From: Alteromonas oceanisediminis
Lineage (GTDB): Bacteria; Pseudomonadota; Gammaproteobacteria; Enterobacterales; Alteromonadaceae
Direction of reading: 5' to 3'
Length of the DNA stretch: 64,000 nucleotides
Assembly (NCBI RefSeq): GCF_018474025.1
Contig: NZ_JAHCTA010000001.1
Location: 310,001-374,000 of the forward strand
Notes under the pieces: model-generated
Seen by the model: only the letters and a program-made list of their open reading frames with translations
Told to the model about the DNA's origin: nothing
The model's database searches: none
Part shown: positions 52,793-60,395 of the stretch, in pieces
Position numbering within the stretch: position 1 is the first letter of the stretch
How the letters are laid out: each line of letters begins with the position of its first letter
Position numbers and translations under genes: made by a program

Positions 52793-52900
52793 ATGCGAGT
52801 TACTCGTAATGGAACCTTTGGAAAGTACTCTAAAAAATTTTCTAATATTGCGGACGTGAAAATTAAAGTGGGCGGCGGTACAGTGTCGCAAAGCCCTTAA
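52793..52900 (+). CDS. Possible 35-residue small protein (second of two abutting frames)
   Basis: The ATG directly follows the TAG of the previous frame. The product is basic (MRVTRNGTFGKYSKKFSN...) and ends in a Gly-rich stretch. Zero spacing suggests coupling, or a single broken gene. The remaining 300 bases to the right end carry nothing I can name. Confidence 0.3.
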   Translation: MRVTRNGTFGKYSKKFSNIADVKIKVGGGTVSQSP

Positions 52901-53126
52901 ACTTTTGACCCACCCCTACCCTTTATGCAATTGGTTCTTCATAACTTCTGGCACTTTGTAAAGTTTGGTCAATGCTCAGAATATTCGATAGTAGACGCCT
53001 AACGTTGATAGACTGAATAAATATCCTATTCTCAACTCGAAAATTAAAAATCTCGATTAAATACCAGATAAGAAACCTCCCTTACAAACGAGAATAAGTT
53101 AGATTGAAACTTTAATAAATCCTTTT

Positions 53127-53147
53127 ATGTAACATCATATGTAACAC
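53127..53147 (+). repeat. Right copy of the 21-bp element-end repeat
   Basis: ATGTAACATCATATGTAACAC differs from the left copy at only two adjacent bases and has the same orientation. It lies about 63 bases inside attR, a likely integrase arm site. Confidence 0.75.
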
Positions 53148-53209
53148 TACGATCTATCCACATTAATTTATCTCATAATTATCAGTATCTTAAGCCTCTT
53201 ATTCAGATG

Positions 53210-53228
53210 AGGGTCGGCCACCATTTTT
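53210..53228 (+). repeat. attR: imperfect tRNA 3'-end copy
   Basis: AGGGTCGGCCACCATTTTT matches the tRNA end with one G deleted. CTCATAAT, the anticodon-loop sequence of the tRNA, also occurs at 53172-53179, so a decayed tRNA 3' half may lie here. The drift suggests an old insertion. Confidence 0.75.
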
Positions 53229-53402
53229 CCTACTTTCCGACGATAGTTACTACTGACCCGATGTGGTTGGTGCTACCTCTGTGCTACTTATCAATGTAAA
53301 CGAAGCCCTGATTAAAAGTATAGACTGAAGCATTTTTACGTGAATCGCCACTAGCTTTGTAGGCACTCAACAGCCTTGTAACTGCATAAATTATTAAGTG
53401 TT

Positions 53403-55232
53403 CTAATGAGGCATGCGGCTCACCAGATACTTGCGCAAACATTCATAAAGATGATTGACCTGAATGGGTTTAGGCAAGTGAGCTGTAAAATCCTGCCGGT
53501 AATAATTGTCGATATCTTCTTTCATGACATTGGCAGTTAGCGCAATTATTGGCGTTGCTGTATCGATTTTCCGAATAGCAACGCAGGCATCAATGCCATC
53601 GAGCACTGGCATCTGAATGTCCATCAAAATTAAATCAGGTTGATACTTTTGATGTGCCGCACACGCTATTTCTCCGTTTTCTGCAAATATCAAAGTCGCA
53701 TTGGTGGGCGCCAGTAATGCCTTTATCACTTCTTGATTAATATCGTTATCTTCGGCGACAAGAATTACTTTGCCATCTAAACAAAGTGGTTCCGCATCAC
53801 CACTTTGGTTTAAGGTTGATTCCTCTACGCCCGTTTCTAACGGCAGCGAAACTGAGATGGTTGTGCCTTTACCTACTCGGCTTTTCACCTCAATATCGCC
53901 TCCCATTAGTGCGGTGAGTTGCTGCGTTATGGCAAGTCCCAAGCCTGTCCCCCCGTGGGTTCGAGTGATTGACGCATCAGCTTGAACGAATCGGTCAAAC
54001 AAACTATCAACAACCTCCGGTGACATGCCCATACCTGTGTCGGCGACGGTGAGTCGAAGAATCTGCTGATCGTTGTTGGTATCACTTGTGAGATGCAAGA
54101 CAACCTTACCCGCATCGGTAAATTTGATGGCATTAGAGATTAAATTTAGCAGAATTTGTCTGATCCTTATGGGGTCGCCATACCAATATTCTGGTAAATC
54201 ATCTTGCTTCATGAACTCAAGCGAAATGGATTTATTGGTCGCGACCGGTCTAAGGTCCGACATGACGGACTCACACTCAGTAAACAACGAAAAATGAATA
54301 CATTCGATTGTCAGCTCATTGGCTTCAATCTTTGAAAAGTCCAAAATATCGTTGATAACCGCCAACAATGAATTTGTTGACGAAATCGCGTCATTCACGG
54401 CTTTCCTATTTTCAGCTTTTTTGAGGTTCCTTCTCAGAACCTGCAACATGCCTAAAACACCGTTAAAAGGTGTTCGAATTTCGTGACTCATGTTCGCCAA
54501 AAATTCAGATTTCGCATTAGCACCTTCCAACGCTTTGTCAGTCAGCGTTTTTTCTGTATTAAATGCAGCGACAAGCCGCTTTAATAAAAACAAAAGTAAC
54601 GCGATAAGCAGTGCAACACTGAACAAATGGATACTGTGCGCAATCATGTACTGTTTCTTGGTTTCCGATAACTTGGTGTACATGTGCGAATTGAGGTTGT
54701 CGGTAAATACCGATAGCGCAGTCAGAGCGACGGTATCATCAACTTTGACTTGCTCATCGATCTCTTCGGAAGACAAACCGCGTTCAATTAACGATACCGC
54801 TAAGTAAAGCTTTGATTTGTATTCACTGATCGTTCTTCTTATGTCATTGATTGACTTTGCATCTATGCCCTCTTGGCGTTCAAGCTCGTTGAGGGTTGCT
54901 TCAATCGTTTCAATGGCGTTTAAAATCTTGGGGGATGCTTCGTTGACATTTTTGCGGATGACCAAGTTTTTGAAATCATGGATAAAGCCGCCATACCCTA
55001 ACGATTGCAAGAGGTCAGCTTGCATTCGGTAGGTTAATGCACTGTCTACTGTGTGTTGCTGCCAGTATTTATTTGCCTCGTAATAAAAATAGATTGAGAC
55101 AACTGTGATTAAAACGGATGCTGAGGCAACAAAACCGATATGTTTTCGAACCGTATTTCTCTTTCGGTTGATATCGTCCTCATGTGCTTTCTCAGGCATT
55201 TGTTGAGGTACTTTTTGGGTATGGCTGGGCAT
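53403..55232 (-). CDS. Hybrid sensor histidine kinase
   Basis: The frame is open from a GTG at 55319, but the ATG at 55232 (MPSHTQKVPQQ) is a likelier start, giving 609 residues. Two membrane helices (about residues 30-50 and 195-215) flank a periplasmic helical sensor of about 140 residues. A HisKA domain follows with H-box NMSHEIRTPFNGVLG. The HATPase has N box ILLNLISNAIKF and G boxes ADTGMGM and GGTGLGLAI. A C-terminal receiver has phosphoacceptor Asp in LILMDIQMP. No partner regulator gene is adjacent; it lies just outside the integrated element. Confidence 0.88.
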   Translation of the reverse strand: MPSHTQKVPQQMPEKAHEDDINRKRNTVRKHIGFVASASVLITVVSIYFYYEANKYWQQHTVDSALTYRMQADLLQSLGYGGFIHDFKNLVIRKNVNEASPKILNAIETIEATLNELERQEGIDAKSINDIRRTISEYKSKLYLAVSLIERGLSSEEIDEQVKVDDTVALTALSVFTDNLNSHMYTKLSETKKQYMIAHSIHLFSVALLIALLLFLLKRLVAAFNTEKTLTDKALEGANAKSEFLANMSHEIRTPFNGVLGMLQVLRRNLKKAENRKAVNDAISSTNSLLAVINDILDFSKIEANELTIECIHFSLFTECESVMSDLRPVATNKSISLEFMKQDDLPEYWYGDPIRIRQILLNLISNAIKFTDAGKVVLHLTSDTNNDQQILRLTVADTGMGMSPEVVDSLFDRFVQADASITRTHGGTGLGLAITQQLTALMGGDIEVKSRVGKGTTISVSLPLETGVEESTLNQSGDAEPLCLDGKVILVAEDNDINQEVIKALLAPTNATLIFAENGEIACAAHQKYQPDLILMDIQMPVLDGIDACVAIRKIDTATPIIALTANVMKEDIDNYYRQDFTAHLPKPIQVNHLYECLRKYLVSRMPH

Positions 55233-55465
55233 AGGGTATTTATAGAGCTTATTTTCAAAGCTCGCTAGTATTAATTTAAACCACCATGCATTAGCACACT
55301 TTGCCAGTGCGCCTAACACTTAATTGCCGACGCGGTAACGTTGTGTTTAGCTTCGCAAATGTAGACCTGCCAACATGGCATTCTAAATATTCATCTCTCC
55401 AGGCAGTGAGATCCTCTATGACTGTTTAACTGATCTCATCAATACATTGTGGAAAACACTAAATC

Positions 55466-56479
55466 TCACTTCAGGTAATGAGAAAACCACGCGCTAATTT
55501 CTTTCAGCGAGTCATCCTTGTGGCCGATGAGCGAATGCCCGCCATCAGCGTAAATTTTTAGGCTAAAAACCCGGTTTTGTTTTACGAGCTCTTGCACCAT
55601 CTGCAACGAATGTTCAACGCTTACTTTGTCGTCATCTCGGCTATGGATGATCAGAACAGGGGCGCTGGACGTTTGTGCAACCCACTTCACTGGAGAAAGG
55701 AGATCGTAAATTCGATCCTCGTCCTGGCTAAATCGGTCAATCGTCATGATGTTATTTTTTATCCCAGCTCGATTGCTAGCCCAAAGTCTGCTGTTGGTCA
55801 CGCCGCTGGTGGTTGCCATTGCGGAGATGCGCTCGGGCCGTACTTTGGATAACTGCCAAGACGTCATCCCTCCCCGACTATTGCCATAAACACCAATCTT
55901 CTCAGCATCTAACATCTCAAGACTGTCGATAATATCGAATAGCGCTGTGACCTCATCGATGTTATCACTGCCATACTGTTCATCCTTTCTATACTCGCTA
56001 GCAATGATCGCAAATCCCTCTAAAGCCAAGGGGAAAAGCTCATGAGCGATATGCCCGAATACCAAACTTCCAAACCCCCTAGTCCCTCCTCGGTTATAGA
56101 TAATCACTGGACGTTTTTCTTCGTTGGTTTTTGGCATGACCAATACACCATTGACCGCTTCGCCATTAACCTCATAGGTAATGAGGTTGCATGACAATGA
56201 GGACTGAGCTAATTCATATTCAGCGACAGGAAACATGCTTTTGAAATTGCGCTCGAATGCTGCCAGCTTGTTTGAAACATCTCCAACACCTTGCCTTTCA
56301 AACTTCTTTTGTCGGCTGGTATGAAGGAAATCGAACCAAGAATCGTAAGATGTAAAAACACCGTGAAAGCAGTTTTTATGCGCCGTGACCAAGGGGGTCG
56401 TAGATAAACCTGAACTGGCATGAATACTCGAAGCGAAGGTTGTTGATAGGCAAAGAACTAAAAAAGTTAGGCATTTCAT
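55466..56479 (-). CDS. Secreted alpha/beta hydrolase (prolyl oligopeptidase-like)
   Basis: I chose the ATG at 56477-56479, preceded by GGAG, giving 337 residues with a signal peptide (about 1-21). The C-terminal S9-type hydrolase domain has nucleophile elbow GVYGNSRGGMTSW. The acid lies in LIIHSRDDDKVSVEHS and the His in DGGHSLIGH. The YNRGGTRGFG phrase resembles the oxyanion region. Substrate is unknown, perhaps a peptide or ester in the periplasm. No surrounding operon clarifies it. Confidence 0.8.
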   Translation of the reverse strand: MKCLTFLVLCLSTTFASSIHASSGLSTTPLVTAHKNCFHGVFTSYDSWFDFLHTSRQKKFERQGVGDVSNKLAAFERNFKSMFPVAEYELAQSSLSCNLITYEVNGEAVNGVLVMPKTNEEKRPVIIYNRGGTRGFGSLVFGHIAHELFPLALEGFAIIASEYRKDEQYGSDNIDEVTALFDIIDSLEMLDAEKIGVYGNSRGGMTSWQLSKVRPERISAMATTSGVTNSRLWASNRAGIKNNIMTIDRFSQDEDRIYDLLSPVKWVAQTSSAPVLIIHSRDDDKVSVEHSLQMVQELVKQNRVFSLKIYADGGHSLIGHKDDSLKEISAWFSHYLK

Positions 56480-56784
56480 GATAACTCCATTCATCGATAT
56501 TAATTTACTGTGAGGTAATGCTTACCTATTAATTCACAAACCCGATTGGCTGCACAGTTGAATGTACGCCCCATGCCCCATAACGGGGTGCCAAGCCATG
56601 TGTAGCACATGAGCATAGTTTCGCAAAGCGTTACTATCCTAGGATGCTTCCTGAGAGTGATGACTAAAGAATTATTCAGCGAACTGAAAGCACTACACCA
56701 ACGAAAGTTCCAGAACGACATTGCCAACCCACTGCGTCATTGCCCATTAATAATCGCCTTACACCTTTCTCTTGATTCAGCCCC
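56480..56784. other. Intergenic region between the two hydrolases
   Basis: About 305 bases with no convincing gene. A minus-strand frame of 75 codons (56500-56727) is without features. A short CCCCAT-AACGGGG dyad lies near 56575. No integron attC site is recognisable. Confidence 0.4.
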
Positions 56785-57771
56785 CTACTGTGCTCCACCC
56801 TCATCGCGTTTAGGCTGTTGCGGCCAACTGGAACCGAGTTTGACAGCTTCTTCACGATAAAAATGGCGAAGTCCGTCACTGATGATTCTTGGCACAGTCG
56901 TGTAGTGATTTTCATCCGAGTAGATTTTACTTTTTAGCGCAAGACCGTGATAGTTTCGAAGCGACATTCGCTCAATAAAACGTGCTGTTCCACTTAAGAT
57001 ACCACCAACATTTAGAAACCATTCGTTGCCCTCTGCGCCACCAGCGCCAACGAATAATTGAACAGGCAGTGCATCGTTTTCTTTCGAGAATCTCTCCTCT
57101 AGTTTAAACACCGCATCATCGACGTTTGCCATGGCGGGTGAGCCGATAATCATACGATTGAAGGCATCGGGGCGCGAAAATAGTGTAAATCCGGCGAATA
57201 AGCCGCCCAGCGAATGGCCGTGTAAAATATGGTCATCTTTAAAGCGGAATTCTTGCGAAAGTTTTGGGCGAAGTTCGTCGACCAAAAATGCTAGAAAGTC
57301 TGGCGCTTTGTGCGGGTACTCCGGAAACGGTATCGCTTCATTGAATACTTGCGCATTCAACCCAGGTGCTGAGAAACCATTCCCGGGTGGAGAAAACTCA
57401 ACAATTCGGCGACCGACACCGGCCATACCTTCTTCTGGCGGGCTCCCTACACCAATAATGATAATTTCAGGTATGAAATTACCGGCCACCAGCAAATCGA
57501 CGGTGGCGATTGCAGTGCGGGTCACTAAGGGGTCGTCGAGTACCCAAAGTACCGGATAGGATTTGTCGGGTTGTTGCTGATAGGACGCAGGTAAGGCAAT
57601 TGTCACCGCGTGCTTGTAGTCAAACTGTGAGGACTGATGCAGACGAGTCTCCAGCAATTCCATATTCGCTCTGGCATTTGGAATATACGCCAATTGCGGA
57701 TTTGCCACTGCGGTTGTCGCTGCTCCCGCTGATAACACAATTAAAAATAAATAAGCGTAAAAATGTTTCAT
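56785..57771 (-). CDS. Secreted esterase-D-like alpha/beta hydrolase
   Basis: The start at 57769-57771 gives 328 residues with a signal peptide (about 1-24, ending AVA-NP). The esterase D/enterochelin-esterase-type fold is seen in ALPASYQQQPDKSYPVLWVLDD. The nucleophile elbow is LHGHSLGGLFAGF, and the catalytic His is probably in YSDENHYTTVP. Such enzymes cleave S-formylglutathione, siderophore or small-ester substrates; the secreted form suggests siderophore or ester hydrolysis. Confidence 0.82.
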   Translation of the reverse strand: MKHFYAYLFLIVLSAGAATTAVANPQLAYIPNARANMELLETRLHQSSQFDYKHAVTIALPASYQQQPDKSYPVLWVLDDPLVTRTAIATVDLLVAGNFIPEIIIIGVGSPPEEGMAGVGRRIVEFSPPGNGFSAPGLNAQVFNEAIPFPEYPHKAPDFLAFLVDELRPKLSQEFRFKDDHILHGHSLGGLFAGFTLFSRPDAFNRMIIGSPAMANVDDAVFKLEERFSKENDALPVQLFVGAGGAEGNEWFLNVGGILSGTARFIERMSLRNYHGLALKSKIYSDENHYTTVPRIISDGLRHFYREEAVKLGSSWPQQPKRDEGGAQ

Positions 57772-58055
57772 GCAGTATCTCGATGGCAATAGCGTTTGTG
57801 TCAGCGGTTACGTTAGCATGTACTTTGCCTTGATATTTTTTAAGAAGTGTAAGGATTTATGACTATTTAAAGAAGTGCAGATAGAAGGGTCAAGTATGCT
57901 TAGCTTTCACCGTCAAGCTTGCGCGATCTGTGGCTCACACTTCAGTACTCGCAAAAGTGAGCTAACAGCATAACCCAATTATTTGAACTAGGCGGCAAAG
58001 CGCAGACTTTGCGCCTGCCCCATGTCAAGCATTACTCAAAAAGTCACTCAGTCAC

Positions 58056-59036
58056 TTAATTCACCACCACAGTATTCCGGCCATTGGATTTCGCCTTATA
58101 CAATGAAGAATCGGCGGTTTTAATCAAATCAATCGGTTCACTGATCGTACTGCAGCCGTCACTTGGATGAAAAGTGGATACGCCTAGGCTGACAGTGACT
58201 GAATCGTGTTTGGCATTTTTACTGTGAGGAATCGCCAATGCGCGAATGGCATTGAGTATTTGCCCCGCCACTAATTTGGCGCCTTCAGCGTCGACGAAGG
58301 GCATAATCACAGCAAACTCTTCGCCGCCAAACCGTGCAACGGTGTCACTTTCTCGTGAGGCCGTTTCGCGGATTGTTCGTGCGACTTTGATTAAACAATG
58401 GTCGCCGGCTACGTGTCCGAAGGTATCGTTGAACAACTTAAATTCATCAATATCAATTAAGATGAGCGACAGCGGATGGAGGCCGCGCGATGCGCGCCGC
58501 CATTCGTTTTCAAACGTCAGGTTGAAATGACTTCGATTCGTTAATCCTGTCATGGCATCGACGCTGGATTTAATCATTAACGCTTTCTTTTCTTTGAGCA
58601 GCGCCATTTGATTGCGGATCCGGGTATAGATGATTTGCACCGGTGTATCACAACCAAAGTAGTCCAAACCGCCGTATTTGCGAACTTGTACCTCTTCCAC
58701 TTCATTGGGAATATTCGACATCACTACAAAGGGTTTATCCGAACGCTTAGCGATACCAGCGATGACCTGAACGGCATGCTGATGGTTGAGATCCGAAAAC
58801 GGCGTGATCACAAAAATCAGATCAACCGCCCGAAATTCTTTGATATGCAGTGCTTCAGCCTCATTTTTCGCAGTGAGCACTTTGTAGTCGTCTCTAAATA
58901 ACGATTTAATTCCCAATGCTTCCTGATCTAAATCACTGATCACGAGCATTGTTTGGATACTGCCATCGCTTAACTGTTGGTCGCCAGGGTTTTGCTCCAT
59001 ACGTTCCGCCATTGCTATAGCGCTTTGATTATTCAT
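58056..59036 (-). CDS. Diguanylate cyclase with receiver-like N-terminal domain
   Basis: The ATG at 59034-59036 follows AGGAAG and gives 326 residues. Residues about 40-160 look like a response-regulator fold, but the phosphoacceptor position is degenerate (VDLIFVITPF, no Asp in place). The GGDEF domain (about 170-326) has active-site RFGGEEFAVIMP and the DxLT-type DAMTGLTNRSHF. An RESD inhibitory I-site lies exactly five residues before GGEEF. It makes c-di-GMP with product inhibition. Activation is probably not by phosphorylation. Confidence 0.9.
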   Translation of the reverse strand: MNNQSAIAMAERMEQNPGDQQLSDGSIQTMLVISDLDQEALGIKSLFRDDYKVLTAKNEAEALHIKEFRAVDLIFVITPFSDLNHQHAVQVIAGIAKRSDKPFVVMSNIPNEVEEVQVRKYGGLDYFGCDTPVQIIYTRIRNQMALLKEKKALMIKSSVDAMTGLTNRSHFNLTFENEWRRASRGLHPLSLILIDIDEFKLFNDTFGHVAGDHCLIKVARTIRETASRESDTVARFGGEEFAVIMPFVDAEGAKLVAGQILNAIRALAIPHSKNAKHDSVTVSLGVSTFHPSDGCSTISEPIDLIKTADSSLYKAKSNGRNTVVVN

Positions 59037-59339
59037 AGTTATCTTCCTAAGTATTATGTCAGCGCAGTAAACCACTTAATACCGTTGTTTAAGTGCTAAA
59101 ACAAAGCAAAATTCAAGCCAACAATTCATCCCTAATGATAGCGAACGAGCAACCCACTTTGCGGCGAATTGGGCTCCTCTGCCAAGCGTTTAAGTAGTAG
59201 GAGCGTAATTCATTCCACAACGCAGTGTAATATTTACGCGACGTTGCAGCGTAATGTCCGATTGGAAAAAAGAAACAATGCGAATTATGCTAAATAACAT
59301 GTAGAGGTTTACGTGCCTCGCGGCACAGGAGGGATGACA
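59037..59339. promoter_or_regulatory. Divergent spacer with candidate usp promoter
   Basis: About 300 bases between the diguanylate cyclase and the UspA gene. TTGGAA (59262-59267), an 18-base spacer and TATGCT (59286-59291) could be the usp promoter. AGGAGGG precedes the ATG by six bases. Confidence 0.4.
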
Positions 59340-60311
59340 ATGTCAAAATTCAATCACATATTATGCGTGATGACCGAATTGCAAGATCCGGAGGAGTTAC
59401 TTAACTATGCAATTTCAGTGTGCCGTCATCACGACGCGAAATTAACGGTGATGCTGTCGCTTGAGCCTTTACCGCCTAACGCCAATATGGTCATGGAATC
59501 CTTTAGTTATGTCGATACCTTTTCTTCCATGCAGGAGGCGGCGAAAGAGCGACTTGAAAGTTTAGCCGAGCAATTCCGAGACCGATACACGTTCGACACC
59601 GTGCTGAAGATGGGCCGCGTGTCGTTAGAAGTGGCTAAAGCCGTGAAGGAAGTTGATGCTGATCTCGTGTTGAAGAAAGCGAAGACCGATTTTCTAGACC
59701 GGCTGTTTGGCAGTGAAGATATGCGTTTACTGAGTAAGTGCCCAGTCCCTGTTTGGATGACGCATAGCGGTGATAGCAAGCAGTTTCGCAAAGTGGTTGC
59801 CGCCGTAGATGTGAACTATCACTACCCGCCCGAAGAGTTGAAAGTGAGAAAGCAGTTGAACGAGTGTGTTGTAGTGCAAGCCGCGCAGATTGCCGTTCAG
59901 GAAGGTGCTGAATTGCACATCGTGCACGTGCTTGATGATCACATTGATATGGTTATTTATGACGGTATCGTAGATCTGGGTGCTGGCGCTTACACCGACG
60001 AATCACCTGACAGCAGCAAGGAACGTGAACAAGCCGTCAAACAGTTGATTGAGCCGATACGCTCTGCCAATCCAGATGATGTTATCGATAAATTGCGCAT
60101 AAAAACCACCGTAAAAAGTGGCAGCCCTCGCCGGGAAATTCCTGTGCTGGTTAAAGATATTGATGCCGATTTGCTGGTGATGGGCACGGTCGCTCGTGTC
60201 GGCATACCCGGCTTTTTGATGGGGAACACGGCGGAAACCATCTTGAGCCAAGTTAATTGTTCGGTGCTGGCGCTTAAACCTCAAGGTTTCGTGTCGCCCA
60301 TCATCACCTGA
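59340..60311 (+). CDS. Tandem universal stress protein (UspE-like)
   Basis: The start ATG at 59340 is best placed after AGGAGGG (59327-59333), giving 323 residues. Two UspA domains lie in tandem (about 1-145 and 150-323). The C-terminal one ends with LLVMGTVARVGIPGFLMGNTAETIL and VLALKP, matching the ATP-binding G-2x-G-9x-G(S/T/N) pattern. UspE-type proteins help survival under starvation and stress and influence motility and adhesion. It is divergent from the diguanylate cyclase. Confidence 0.9.
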   Translation: MSKFNHILCVMTELQDPEELLNYAISVCRHHDAKLTVMLSLEPLPPNANMVMESFSYVDTFSSMQEAAKERLESLAEQFRDRYTFDTVLKMGRVSLEVAKAVKEVDADLVLKKAKTDFLDRLFGSEDMRLLSKCPVPVWMTHSGDSKQFRKVVAAVDVNYHYPPEELKVRKQLNECVVVQAAQIAVQEGAELHIVHVLDDHIDMVIYDGIVDLGAGAYTDESPDSSKEREQAVKQLIEPIRSANPDDVIDKLRIKTTVKSGSPRREIPVLVKDIDADLLVMGTVARVGIPGFLMGNTAETILSQVNCSVLALKPQGFVSPIIT

Positions 60312-60395
60312 CAACATGATCTATCGTTGCGATAACGATACAAAACCGGCGAACTTGCGTAGACTAAGTGCCGCTGTCAATGTTGAGGTAGTTGT

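Larger units (their letters stand above)
47618..53228 (+). mobile_element. Small integrated element at tRNA, PICI/phage-satellite-like
   Basis: The element is about 5.6 kb, AT-rich relative to its flanks, and bounded by a 19-nt tRNA 3' end and an 18-nt imperfect copy at 53210-53228. Plus-strand gene order: tyrosine integrase, unknown, unknown, AlpA-type regulator, HTH_39-like protein, small coil protein, winged-helix protein, repeat-rich noncoding region, terminase-small-subunit-like HTH, two tiny frames. There are no capsid, portal, tail or large terminase genes and no conjugation genes. Near-identical 21-bp repeats sit inside both ends. It lacks an obvious primase-helicase, so it may be a decayed or very small satellite, or a simple genomic island. 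Confidence 0.82.

Noticed and set aside
56560-56610. Possible integron attC-like dyad
   Set aside because: No GTTRRRY/RYYYAAC core pair, so not an attC.
56500-56727. Minus-strand 75-codon frame between the hydrolases
   Set aside because: No ribosome site, no conserved-looking motif and biased only by chance; treated as intergenic.
57991-58018. GCAAAG/CTTTGC stem after the diguanylate cyclase gene
   Set aside because: Only six pairs, with mismatches beyond, and no T tract; too weak to call a terminator.
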